Shown: in pieces, positions 43,701 to 58,700 of the stretch
Layout: the number at the start of each line of letters is the position of its first letter
Position numbering within the stretch: position 1 is the stretch's first letter
Assembly (NCBI GenBank): GCA_963680875.1
Contig: OY804575.1
Span: forward strand, 29,168,494-29,232,493
Length of the DNA stretch: 64,000 bases
Source: Bathymodiolus brooksi
Lineage: Eukaryota; Mollusca; Bivalvia; Mytilida; Modiolidae
Direction of reading: 5' to 3'
The notes under the pieces: model-generated
Told to the model about the DNA's origin: nothing
Database searches by the model: none
The model's input: the letters and a program-made list of their open reading frames with translations, nothing else
Translations under genes and position numbers: made by a program

Positions 43701-46700
43701 ATAGACTAATGTCTGAAGGATATACTATATTTTTCAGTATCCTGGATTAATAGACTAATGTCTGAAGGATATACTATATTTTTCAGTATCCTGGATTAAT
43801 AGACTAATGTCTGAAGGATATACTATATTTTTCAGTATCCTGGATTAATAGACTAATGTCTGAAGGATATACTATATTTTTCAGTATCCTGGATTAATAG
43901 ACTAATGTCTGAAGGATGTACTATATTTTTCAGTATCCTGGGTTAATAGACTAATGTCTGAAGGATATACTATATTTTTCAATATCCTGGGTTAATAGAC
44001 TAATGTCTGAAGGATGTACTATATTTTTCCGTATCCTGGGTTAATAGACTAATGTCTGAAGGATATACTATATTTTTCAGTATCCTGGATTAATAGACTA
44101 ATGTCTGAAGGATATACTATATTTTTCAGTATCCTGGATTAATAAATTAATGTCTGAAGGATGTACTATATTTTTCAGTATCCTGGATTAATAGACTAAT
44201 GTCTGAAGGATGTACTATATTTTTTAGTATCCTGGGTTAATAGACTAATGTCTGAAGGATATACTATATTTTTTAGTATCCTGGGTTAATAGACTAATGT
44301 CTGAAGGATATACTATATTTTTCAGTATCCTGGGTTAATAGACTAATGTCTGAAGGATATACTATATTTTTCAGTATCCTGGGTTAATAGACTAATGTCT
44401 GAAGGATATACTATATTTTTCAGTATCCTGGGTTAATAGACTAATGTCTGAAGGATATACTATATTTTTCAGTATCCTGGGTTAATAGACTAATGTCTGA
44501 AGGATATACTATATTTTTCAGTATCCTGGGTTAATAGACTAATGTCTGAAGGATATACTATATTTTTCAGTATCCTGGGTTAATAGACTAATGTCTGAAG
44601 GATATACTATATTTTTCAGTATCCTGGGTTAATAGACTAATGTCTGAAGGATATACTATATTTTTCAGTAACCTGGGTTAATAGACTAATGTCTGAAGGA
44701 TATACTTTATTTTTCAGTATCCTGGGTTAATAGACTAATGTCTGAAGGATATACTATATTTTTCAGTATCCTGGGTTAATAGACTAATGTCTGAAGGATA
44801 TACTATATTTTCCAGCATCCTGGGTTAATAGACTAATGTCTGAAGGATATACTATATTTTTCAGTATCCTGGGTTAATAGACTAATGTCTGAAGGATATA
44901 CTATATTTTTCAGTATCCTGGGTTAATAAATTAATGTCTGAAGGATATACTATATTTTTCAGTATCCTGGGTTAATAGACTAATGTCTGAAGGATATACT
45001 ATATTTTTCAGTATCCTGGGTTAATAGACTAATGTCTGAAGGATATACTACATTTTTCAGTATCCTGGGTTAATAAATTAATGTCTGAAGGATATACTAT
45101 ATTTTTCAGTATCCTGGGTTAATAGACTAATGTCTGAAGGAAATACTATATTTTTCAGTATCCTGGGTTAATAGACTAATGTCTGAAGGATGTACTATAA
45201 TTTTCAGTATCCTGGGTTAATAGACTAATGTCTGAAGGATATACTATATTTTTCAGTATCCTGGGTTAATAGACTAATGTCTGAAGGATATACTATATTT
45301 TTCAGTATCCTGGGTTAATAGACTAATGTCTGAAGGATGTACTATAATTTTCAGTATCTTGGGTTAATAGACTAATGTCTGAAGGATATACTATATTTTT
45401 CAGTATCCTGGGTTAATAGACTAATGTCTGAAGGATATACTATATTTTTCAGTATCCTGGGTTAATAGACTAATGTCTGAAGGATGTACTATAATTTTCA
45501 GTATCTTGGGTTAATAGACTAATGTCTGAAGGATATACTATATTTTTCAGTATCCTGGGTTAATAGACTAATGTCTGAAGGATATACTATATTTTTCAGT
45601 ATCCTGGGTTAATAGACTAATGTCTGAAGGATGTACTATAATTTTCAGTATCCTGGGTTAATAGACTAATGTCTGAAGGATATACTATATTTTTCAGTAT
45701 CCTGGGTTAATAGACTAATGTCTGAAGGATATACTATATTTTTCAGTATCCTGGGTTAATAGACTAATGTTTGAAGGATGTACTATAATTTTCAGTATCT
45801 TGGGTTAATAGACTAATGTCTGAAGGATATACTATATTTTTCAGTATCCTGGGTTAATAGACTAATGTCTGAAGGATATACTATATTTTTCAGTATCCTG
45901 GGTTAATAGACTAATGTCTGAAGGATATACTATATTTTTCAGTATCTTGGGTTAATAGACTAATGTCTGAAGGATATACTATATTTTTCAGTATCCTGGG
46001 TTAATAGACTAATGTCTGAAGGATGTACTATAATTTTCAGTATCTTGGGTTAATAGACTAATGTCTGAAGGATATACTATATTTTTCAGTATCCTGGGTT
46101 AATAGACTAATGTCTGAAGGATGTACTATAATTTTCAGTATCTTGGGTTAATAGACTAATGTCTGAAGGATGTACTATAATTTTCAGTATCTTGGGTTAA
46201 TAGACTAATGTCTGAAGGATATACTATATTTTTCAGTATCCTGGGTTAATAGACTAATGTCTGAAGGATATACTATATTTTTCAGTATCCTGGGTTAATA
46301 GACTAATGTCTGAAGGATGTACTATAATTTTCAGTATCTTGGGTTAATAGACTAATGTCTGAAGGATGTACTATAATTTTCAGTATCCTGGGTTAATAGA
46401 CTAATGTCTGAAGGATGTACTATAATTTTCAGTATCTTGGGTTAATAGACTAATGTCTGAAGGATATACTATATTTTTCAGTATCCTGGGTTAATAGACT
46501 AATGTCTGAAGGATGTACTATAATTTTCAGTATCTTGGGTTAATAGACTAATGTCTGAAGGATATACTATATTTTTCAGTATCCTGGGTTAATAGACTAA
46601 TGTCTGAAGGATGTACTATAATTTTCAGTATCTTGGGTTAATAGACTAATGTCTGAAGGATGTACTATAATTTTCAGTATCTTGGGTTAATAGACTAATA

Positions 46701-49700
46701 TCTGAAGGATATACTATATTTTTCAGTATCCTGGGTTAATAGACTAATGTCTGAAGGATATACTATATTTTTCAGTATCCTGGGTTAATAGACTAATGTC
46801 TGAAGGATGTACTATAATTTTCAGTATCTTGGGTTAATAGACTAATGTCTGAAGGATGTACTATAATTTTCAGTATCCTGGGTTAATAGACTAATGTCTG
46901 AAGGATGTACTATAATTTTCAGTATCTTGGGTTAATAGACTAATGTCTGAAGGATATACTATATTTTTCAGTATCCTGGGTTAATAGACTAATGTCTGAA
47001 GGATGTACTATAATTTTCAGTATCTTGGGTTAATAGACTAATGTCTGAAGGATATACTATATTTTTCAGTATCCTGGGTTAATTGACTAATGTCTGAAGG
47101 ATATACTATATTTTTCAGTATCCTGGGTTAATAGACTAATGTCTGAAGGATGTACTATAATTTTCAGTATCTTGGGTTAATAGACTAATGTCTGAAGGAT
47201 GTACTATAATTTTCAGTATCCTGGGTTAATAGACTAATGTCTGAAGGATGTACTATAATTTTCAGTATCTTGGGTTAATAGACTAATGTCTGAAGGATAT
47301 ACTATATTTTTCAGTATCCTGGGTTAATAGACTAATGTCTGAAGGATGTACTATAATTTTCAGTATCTTGGGTTAATAGACTAATGTCTGAAGGATATAC
47401 TATATTTTTCAGTATCCTGGGTTAATAGACTAATGTCTGAAGGATGTACTATAATTTTCAGTATCTTGGGTTAATAGACTAATGTCTGAAGGATGTACTA
47501 TAATTTTCAGTATCTTGGGTTAATAGACTAATGTCTGAAGGATATACTATATTTTTCAGTATCCTGGGTTAATAGACTAATGTCTGAAGGATGTACTATA
47601 ATTTTCAGTATCTTGGGTTAATAGACTAATGTCTGAAGGATATACTATATTTTTCAGTATCCTGGGTTAATAGACTAATGTCTGAAGGATGTACTATATT
47701 TTTCAGTATCCTGGGTTAATAGACTAATGTCTGAAGGATGTACTATAATTTTCAGTATCCTGGGTTAATAGACTAATGTCTGAAGGATGTACTATAATTT
47801 TCAGTATCCTGGGTTAATAGACTAATGTCTGAAGGATGTACTATAATTTTCAGTATCCTGGGTTAATAGACTAATGTCTGAAGGATGTACTATAATTTTC
47901 AGTATCCTGGGTTAATAGACTAATGTCTGAAGGATGTACTATAATTTTCAGTATCCTGGGTTAATAGACTAATGTCTGAAGGATGTACTATAATTTTCAG
48001 TATCTTGGGTTAATAGACTAATGTCTGAAGGATGTACTATAATTTTCAGTATCCTGGGTTAATAGACTAATGTCTGAAGGATGTACTATAATTTTCAGTA
48101 TCTTGGGTTAATAGACTAATGTCTGAAGGATATACTATATTTTTCAGTATCCTGGGTTAATAGACTAATGTCTGAAGGATGTACTATAATTTTCAGTATC
48201 TTGGGTTAATAGACTAATGTCTGAAGGATATACTATATTTTTCAGTATCCTGGGTTAATAGACTAATGTCTGAAGGATGTACTATAATTTTCAGTATCTT
48301 GGGTTAATAGACTAATGTCTGAAGGATGTACTATAATTTTCAGTATCTTGGGTTAATAGACTAATGTCTGAAGGATATACTATATTTTTCAGTATCCTGG
48401 GTTAATAGACTAATGTCTGAAGGATGTACTATAATTTTCAGTATCTTGGGTTAATAGACTAATGTCTGAAGGATATACTATATTTTTCAGTATCCTGGGT
48501 TAATAGACTAATGTCTGAAGGATGTACTATATTTTTCAGTATCCTGGGTTAATAGACTAATGTCTGAAGGATGTACTATAATTTTCAGTATCCTGGGTTA
48601 ATAGACTAATGTTTGAAGGATGTACTATAATTTTCAGTATCCTGGGTTAATAGACTAATGTCTGAAGGATGTACTATAATTTTCAGTATCCTGGGTTAAT
48701 AGACTAATGTCTGAAGGATGTACTATAATTTTCAGTATCCTGGGTTAATAGACTAATGTCTGAAGGATGTACTATAATTTTCAGTATCCTGGGTTAATAG
48801 ACTAATGTCTGAAGGATATACTATATTTTGTTCTTTTCTTCTTCTGTTTTACCTTTCTATTTGTACTGTTGTTATTTTTTGTATATGGATTATGCCTTTA
48901 CTGGAAAATTACTTCAGACTTGGGAACTCAATATTCATAGTATATGTCTTTTTGCCAATCAATTGAATCTTTAATAAACACTGTATGTCACATATATGTC
49001 TACAATGCCACCTATCTAGTAAATTACAGTTGTAAAAGGCTCATAAAAATGCAATCGGCACAAAAAAATGATATGTGTATCTCCATTTGGTAGCGTTGAA
49101 ACATGAGAAAGTTGTCCGGTTTTACCTGTAGGTGGAGTAGTGATCAAAAGGTCACATGTCTCATTTAGAAAAGTTGAAAAAATACCATTATTCAAAATAG
49201 CAATTTTCAGGGAATTAGGGTTAGGCTGATGGTGTTTAACGCCACTTTCAACAATATTTCAGCTATATCGTGGCAGTCAGTTTTATTGGGAAAAACCCTT
49301 AACCTGCAGTAAGTCACTGACAAATTTTATCAAATAATGTTGTATCGAGTACATCTTGCCATAAGTGGGATTCGAACTCACAATGTTAGTGGTGACAGGC
49401 ACTGATTGCATAGGTAAATCCAACTACCATATGATCACAATCATGATGGCCCCTAATAATTTTCAGATTTGGTTTTGGTTTATGGTGTTTAATGCCGCTT
49501 TCAACAATATTTCAGTTATATCGTGGTTGTCAATTTTATTGATGGAGAAAACCGGAGTACCCTGAGAAAACCATTGACCTGACACAAGTCACTGACGATC
49601 ACAACCATGATGGCCCCTAACAATTCTCAATCTGGAAAACAATTTGGTATACATATATCTATAGGGTGGTAAATCAATCTTGTTAAATGAAGGTACTAGT

Positions 49701-52700
49701 ACCCTATCAAAACAGTAGCAAAAAAAGTCATAATTCAGTGAAGAATTGCTGTTTTATGTCAAGTGAAAAAAAATTCAGCTACTGGTATATCATGATGAAA
49801 CCTGTTTTCTACTTATTCAATTTATAAAGATAGATTTGCATAGTGGAAAACTGAAACAACAGTCCACAAGCATACCTGTCTAATGTCACTCCATGCTGAC
49901 ATATTATCCTGAATCTAGGTCAACCAGTGATGTACTTTGAGGGAAAGCAGCTACTATCAGTTTTATATTCTTTGGTTTTACTAAAACAAGGATCAATGCC
50001 ACAATTGATCATGAGGTTAGTATACTAACTACTAGTATTACACCATTTTCACAGTCTCATACCTCAGAAAAAGTAGCAATTACAACAGTTTTCTTCAACT
50101 TTTGATATTCATTTGAGTTTCAGATAAACTTCTTTTATGTTCACTTATGTTTTAAATTTTTCTTGCTTAAAAATTTTGAAATACACAAGTAAATAATAGC
50201 ACCCCAAAAAAAAGAAGAAATTATATATATATATTTAACATTTCTTACCTGGCCAGTACCAGGGTCACTGTATTTTCTATTTCTTGCTGAAAAGTCAAAG
50301 AAAGAATTACATGTATCTACACATAAGGCTCAAAAGCATTTCAAAAGTTGTACTTTCTACTTGCCATTCTGTGTAAAAACAGATCTTATTCCAAACCTCG
50401 TTTCGTGACCCCAAAATTTAGTAAATAGTTTTAAAACAGTTAGGTTTATTCTGTTCATTGAACATAATTTCCTAAAGTGCACTTATCTACATTTTGTAAT
50501 GCCAAATTTATTTTTTATATCAAATTATTTGCTCAAAGGTCCAATCAGGGAATAGATATACAGTCAAAAACTAAAGGTTATAATTATTTCTCAGGCCAAA
50601 AATCAAAATTGAATAATGGTATTAACACTTAATAAAATTTAATTAAAAGTTTCTTTGAACTGAAATGCATAACTTTTTAGGAAAATGGATTTCAATAAAA
50701 ACAATATCATCATTTTCATACATGACACGTGGCAAATTACTCAGGGACTACTAAGATATACAAAGAAACCTGCACTTCACTTTTGACTAACAGTCAAAAG
50801 TGAAGTCAACATTCACAATATCTTCTTCATCTGAATAGCCCAGTAGCATGAGCCCTGTAAATATATATATATATATGTCTACTAAGATAAGATTTTCACC
50901 TTCTTTTTTCAGATATCCTGTTTTCTTTTTCTTTGTCTGAAATATGAAATCATAACATTAGATCACTTTTATGAATACAATTTTTACTTATATATATATT
51001 TCCTTTCAATATTTAGAAAACTGATACAATGGAACTTATGCAATCCGACAAAAATTTATGGTCCCAAAGTATTTCTGTTAACTAAAATAAAAAATGAGTA
51101 TTCTAATACCCTACACAATCCGACACATTTCCATGGTAACTTGGTGTGTCGTATTAGACAGGTTCTACTGTATATATTTATTCCAAGTCACAGTCATGAT
51201 ACATTTGCATTCAAATATGTAGTTGTGTGTTCTTTTGTAAATTCAACAAATTTTCCAAAATTATAAATCAATTAATTAGAAACATAAAAATGATATTAAC
51301 AATTTGAAATTTGATTGGATAATATCCTGTGTAAAACACATGATTGGTTTGTTGAATGACTGGTGCAAATGGAGACAACAATTCTGATCAATTTAAAATG
51401 ATAAATAATTTTATTTTGGCTGCTGCACTATAATAGCATTGCATTCAAATATTTTCTAATGTCAATCTACAATTTTACTGTAGCAAATATTTGTGAGACT
51501 TTACCTTATAACGTTTCACCTGAATATATAATTTGCAACAGTAAAATCAATCACTGATCACACCAATTTTTCAAACATAATAGGCTTATGGTGTTTCACA
51601 CAATTTTTACAATATTTCAGTTTTATTGGTGGAGGAAACCAAGGTAACTGTAAAAAAATATATATCATTGCAAGTCATTATTCCTTAATATTTTTTAACT
51701 TACATTGTATTTATTATTCAAGTTAGCTAAGTATATCAATTCTACAAAGTACTGAATGATATTGAGATTCAAAATAACTTATCTGAGTTAGAGATTTACC
51801 TGTTTTTCTTCAACTTTCTGTTCTTCAAAAGACATGGTCTTCTTAAGGCCCTTAACAATCTGTTTGGCAGCCTCTTTTGGGTTCATCTTCAGCAAAGTTG
51901 TAATATCTTCCCCACTTATCTCCCTTTTCTCGTCAGTTGGACTATCATTTCTATTCAGAAGGGTTGCTGCCACAATATCCTCTTTAAGACATTTTCCTGT
52001 ATTCGATTTATTCCTGTCGTCTGCTGATTTTTCCTGGTGTCCACGTACTGTCCCTTGATCAGAAACTGAATCACTGGAATGTTTTACAGTTCCATGATAA
52101 ACAAATGTTCCATCATTGTCCTCATCGTCTTCGCTGCTTTCATTTTTCAAGGTCCCGTGATAAACAAATGTCCCATCAACATCTTCCTCTTCAGAATCCC
52201 TTTTTTCTTCTATTGTACCATTTTTTTTGTTTTGAGGTATTGTTTTTTTCCGTAATTTACGATACTTATTTAATTCTAGAGAGTTCACTAACTCACGCAC
52301 TTGTTCTTCACTAGTCTTTCTCATTTCATCCTCCATTTCATGAATGCGATTTGTAATGTTTTTCCACGACGTAAGTGATGATCCACTTCCACTACTAGAA
52401 CTTGTTCCACTTGATCCACCATGATGTGACTTTATTTTCTTTTTCTGGGACTTCACGGCAACTTCTTGGTCATAATGTTCATCAAATTTGTCAAATGCAT
52501 TGGTCTAAAAACAACAACATCCAATAGTGAAATGTCTGTTTTATGAAATATATGTGTTCTGTCATATTTTCAAGGTCAGATGATTGTGAATGCAAAGATG
52601 TATTTCAAATTCAAATGATTATGGATATAACGATTTATCATATACTTGTAATATAGCTAAAATTTTTAAATAATAAAAGGAATCATGTTTATTTCACCCA

Positions 52701-55700
52701 GTTTCACAAGAATGGCCTAAGCAGACTGATAAAGCAAGTTTATAAATGGCTTCTGGAGTGTTATTACATGCCTTTCTGTCAATGTCCGTAAGTCTATTAC
52801 ATGCCACTTCATGAATTTCCAGAAAACTGTGTTGACAAACAGTTAATTAAACTTTTTTATTGAATATTGCACAGAACAGTATTAACTGTCAATTTTCTCT
52901 CTTATGACATTGAAAGTGCTAAAAAAGTGCATTTATTGGATTTGCATATAAAAAAACAAAACAATACATTTCTTGTTCTATAACTAAGTATTTACCTCTA
53001 TCTAAATATGACTAAACATTTTGGTACAAATCAGTTATTTCCTCTGTTGAATATATGATAAACAGATCACAACATGTCATTTTTCATATCAAACCCTTTA
53101 TCAGCCATCGTTCATATATCATCCCTCGAGACTTGGCTCTCAGGCTGATATCATGACCTAGGGCTGATAAAGGGTATGATATGAAAAAAGCATTGTAATA
53201 ATCTATATATCTTACATGATGTTTCAAAATTAATGTAATTAACAATATCTATAATACCTTTTGCTAAAAATCCTGATCTCTAAATAAATGTGATGATGTG
53301 TTTCTAGAACAACATTAATTAGATCTCTAACTAAATGTGATGATGTGTTTCTAGAACAACATTAATTAGATCTCTAACTAAATATGATGATGTGTTTCTA
53401 GAATAACATTAATTAGATCTCTAACTAAATGTGATGATGTGTTTCTAGAACAACATTAATTAGATCTCTAACTAAATGTGATGATGTGTTTCTAGAATAA
53501 CATTAATTAGATCTCTAACTAAATGTGATGATGTGTTTCTAGAATAACATTAATTAGATCTCTAACTAAATGTGATGATGTGTTTCTAGAACAACATTAA
53601 TTAGATCTCTAACTAAATGTGATGATGTGTTTCTAGAATAACATTAATTAGATCTCTAACTAAATGTGATGATGTGTTTCTAGAACAACATTAATTAGAT
53701 CTCTAACTAAATGTGATGATGTGTTTCTAGAATAACATTAATTAGATCTCTAACTAAATGTGATGATGTGTTTCTAGAACAACATTAATTAGATCTCTAA
53801 CTAAATGTGATGATGTGTTTCTAGAATAACATTAATTAGATCTCTAACTAAATGTGATGATGTGTTTCTAGAATAACATTAATTAGATCTCTAACTAAAT
53901 GTGATGATGTGTTTCTAGAATAACATTAATTAGATCTCTAACTAAATGTGATGATGTGTTTCTAGAACAACATTAATTAGATCTCTAACTAAATGTGATG
54001 ATGTGTTTCTAGAACAACATTAATTAGATCTCTAACTAAATGTGATGATGTGTTTCTAGAATAACATTAATTAGATCTCTAACTAAATGTGATGATGTGT
54101 TTCTAGAATAACATTAATTAGATCTCTAACTAAATGTGATGATGTGTTTCTAGAACAACATTAATTAGATCTCTAACTAAATGTGATGATGTGTTTCTAG
54201 AACAACATTAATTAGATCTCTAACTAAATGTGATGATGTGTTTCTAGAATAACATTAATTAGATCTCTAACTAAATGTGATGATGTGTTTCTAGAACAAC
54301 ATTAATTAGATCTCTAACTAAATGTGATGATGTGTTTCTAGAATAACATTAATTAGATCTCTAACTAAATGTGATGATGTGTTTCTAGAACAACATTAAT
54401 TAGATCTCTAACTAAATGTGATGATGTGTTTCTAGAATAACATTAATTAGATCTCTAACTAAATGTGATGATGTGTTTCTAGAATAACATTAATTAGATC
54501 TCTAACTAAATGTGATGATGTGTTTCTAGAATAACATTAATTAGATCTCTAACTAAATGTGATGATGTGTTTCTAGAACAACATTAATTAGATCTCTAAC
54601 TAAATGTGATGATGTGTTTCTAGAACAACATTAATTAGATCTCTAACTAAATGTGATGATGTGTTTCTAGAATAACATTAATTAGATCTCTAACTAAATG
54701 TGATGATGTGTTTCTAGAATAACATTAATTAGATCTCTAACTAAATGTGATGATGTGTTTCTAGAATAACATTAATTAGATCTCTAACTAAATGTGATGA
54801 TGTGTTTCTAGAATAACATTAATTAGATCTCTAACTAAATGTGATGATGTGTTTCTAGAACAACATTAATTAGATCTCTAACTAAATGTGATGATGTGTT
54901 TCTAGAATAACATTAATTAGATCTCTAACTAAATGTGATGATGTGTTTCTAGAACAACATTAATTAGATCTCTAACTAAATGTGATGATGTGTTTCTAGA
55001 ATAACATTAATTAGATCTCTAACTAAATGTGATGATGTGTTTCTAGAACAACATTAATTAGATCTCTAACTAAATGTGATGATGTGTTTCTAGAATAACA
55101 TTAATTAGATCTCTAACTAAATGTGATGATGTGTTTCTAGAATAACATTAATTAGATCTCTAACTAAATGTGATGATGTGTTTCTAGAACAACATTAATT
55201 AGATCTCTAACTAAACGTGATGATGTGTTTCTAGAATAACATTAATTAGATCTCTAACTAAATGTGATGATGTGTTTCTAGAACAACATTAATTAGATGC
55301 TCAACTAAAACAGATTGGAAAGACAAAATAATCTATAAATGTTGTTGGGAGCAAGAAAACCAGTATTCAATAATATTCTATCACCACATTTAATTAAATA
55401 AAATTATGTAGATCTTATTTAAAATCAACTCATTAAAAATTAAAAAATTTGAAACAGATAAGTTGAAACACTGTTTATGCTGACCAAAATATTTTCAGGG
55501 AATGAAAGTATCGACTAAAATGACACATATATATATATAAAGTTCGTATCTGAAGATTAACCGCCATATTGCACTAACAATATACACACAAGGGGTTAGG
55601 GTTATGGTGTAACGCCACTTTCAAAAATATTTTAGCTATATTGTGGCGGTTGGTTTTATTGGTGGAGGAAACCGAAATACATGAAGAAAACCACTGACCT

Positions 55701-58700
55701 GTCGCAAGTCACTGACAAACTTCATCACATTATTCTATATCGAGTACACCTCGCCATGAGCGAGTTTTGAGCTCACAACTTAGTCTGATAGGTATTGATT
55801 GCATAAGTAGTTGTAAATCCAAATACCATAAGATCACAAGGAATGGTACATCCCCCCCCCCCTTATTTTTGACATAAGACAACAAACAACTGATATGGTT
55901 ATAAATCTACTGGGTGTAGTAGTACTATCATCAACACCAATCTTCATAGTTAATCAAACATTTTACAGTATTACATGTGACATAATATTTTGACTATTAC
56001 TCAGATTATACCTTCTGTAAATTTTGTTGTATGTATTGATGATTCATGATATAAAATGCTGTTGGTCGTAAGAAGTCATCTTTCTGTAGCATGGCATATA
56101 CAAGATCTTCTAAGGTTGAACTATAACCTTTCGGCAGCTTTGGTGGCTGAAAACGAAAAACAAAATTGAGTGTTCACACTATTAGAAGCTTTATAGCCAA
56201 CTGAAAGAGCAATTAAGATAATATATTGTTATAAAGAAGTTAAGTATTTTATTACTAACACCAGTGCTTCTGAGAATGTAAGCCACATAATATATTTACA
56301 GTTTGAATATATACAATATAAATACAATATAATATTATTCTATTATTGTCTACTCCTGAGGGAACTGTTCTCCTATAGGAAAACTGTTCTCGAGAGAGAA
56401 AACAATAATATATTTAGTACATAACATCCCATTCCAGACATAAAAGAAAAAAACACTCAAATTCAATATAATAATAATAATAAAATTTACAATGTAACAT
56501 TATATTTGCATTGCCAAACCTGGCCATGTTGACAGCAGACTACAGTGCGTGTCTATTTAAAGGGAGATAAATCTTGACAAAAATATATAAAAATTACGCT
56601 GGAAAATCTATGCCACAGGTATAGTTCCCCACGGGAAATCGTTTGAAACTGGTATAGTTCCCATCGCTAGGTATAGTCACCCGTTGTCAAGTATACTGTT
56701 CAAAAATAGTTCACACTGATTATCCAATCAAAATACAGCATTTTCATATGTTAGGTACTAATATATTATAACTCTCAGATATTTAAGGAATATGCTCAAT
56801 TTTTGAACAGGTTATACGATTTAACCTGGTTTGGGGCAGTTTATGATTTATAAACCTTGAAGCGGTTAATGAAAAGTGTAAACTGTTCCAAAAATTTCAA
56901 ATATTCCTTAATAATTTAATTATTTATGCAACAAAATTTAATGATTCCTCAATAATAATTACGATTATTTCATGGGACTATTGGAATTTGTTGCTGGCGA
57001 CGTCACAATACCAACCCAGGTTATCAAGTATAACCAATGTTGCTCCAGGCAGATCAGCCAATCAGATTACAGTATTAACATCAAATTAAATTATATAATA
57101 AATATTGGTTACTGTAACGCAGAGCGTTACAAATGTCCCCCAAATGAACAATGCAAGTACTTGTGGTATGAATGAAGAATAGTGTGAGAACATAGCAAGA
57201 AATAATTAGAGCCCAGTTTTTGACTCTATCATGTCTATACATACATGTGAACCTTCTGGCGGGAGCATTTTTCTCCCGATTTTGAGGGTCCCTTCTGTCC
57301 CTCCCATCAACTTTCAAAATCTTCCGCCCGTGAAAAAAATCAAGTACCAAAAAATCTTGACCTACATTTTGCGATCAATATTTCTGGAAATTCCCCGTTT
57401 GGAACTCCCGCACTGACGAAAAACGCCGAGAGATACAAATGGTAAAGGTGAATGTCATACTTAATGATATCCGGTTATTGATCTGTTTGACACCTTTACA
57501 GGTAAATTGGGTCATGTTGATTAATTAAGGTGTTGATGATTATACAACAATTATCCACTGATTGTCAGTTAATTGGGGATAAGGAAGTGTGTTTGTGGCA
57601 CACGCTTAGATGATTAGAAGTGTGATAGCGGCAATTAAAAATAGTTATAAACCATTGTGCAAACACGAGTCGGACAACCTCTAATGCAGAGAAAAATTTC
57701 TTATTTCGATCAAACGTGCATTGAATTCATCTCGGATTGAGTTGTTATGGCTTGTTTGGGACCAAAGCCGATCAAAGTATTATTTAAGGACTAAGTTCCA
57801 GGATGGAATTGATAAACCACAAAAATGCCGAAACGTATGCTATCACCCAACGCACCAGCAGCAAAGAAGACCAAGTACCTTGATGAATAGTGACTTTTTA
57901 ATTTTAGTGCTCTATGACTTTATTGTTCAGAACAATCTGTCTTCATTGTTATTGCTTTGTTATAACCTTATGATTATGAATGATTATGAATAAATTATAA
58001 ATACAGTTTTTATCCTTCATTCATCATATGAAACACTACTTAAGACAGAAAAATGTAAACAATACATATTGAAATGGGATGCAGTTGGTTCAATATTGAA
58101 ACAAACAAAAGGAAAACATCAATAAACAATAAAAACACGCATCAAATACGTCGATAAAAAATCTCCAGTTGTGAGACCAAATCTCCAGCCAAAAATTTGC
58201 AAATCTCCAGTTGTAGCATAGCAACTCCATCACATGTATGTCTCTAGTAGGGCTTCTTTGTTATGTTACCCTACAATGTGCTACAATAAACTAGTAAGCA
58301 AAGCAAGAAAAAAATGGCTTCAATTGTCCGCCATCATCTACAACACCAGTAATGGAGATGTTAGAAGACTATATTATTAGCATGAAATCAAATGCAAAAG
58401 ATGTTTGTCATACACTATTATATTAATAAGCAAATATTAGAGAGCTATTTGCATACTAAGTCTGAAAAGATATGGTTGTTATTCACCTTTGTGTTAAATT
58501 GAGTGTTTTTGCGGTTTCCATGGCAACGGCAGGCATTTTGAAATTTCCAAGCCTCAAAACCATTTATACACATGCCATACAACATTTCTATTAAGTTTCA
58601 TCCAATTCCGAGCACTTTAAATTTTTCACGTTTTTTGTGGCAACGGGGGGGGGCGGCCATTCTGAAATTTCTAAGCCTCAAAATTATGTGTACACATGTC

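Noticed and set aside
51834..52314. Plus-strand ORFs opposite the large kinase tail exon
   Set aside because: Antisense shadows; the minus-strand frame has proper splice sites and continues the kinase in phase.
43522..55297. CRISPR-like array (regular units, many copies)
   Set aside because: Units are contiguous without variable spacers and lie in a eukaryotic intron; these are minisatellites.
57825..57890. Small [23 protein letters not shown] as a real gene start
   Set aside because: Stops after 21 codons, lies in sense-opposite intron sequence and has no donor at its end.
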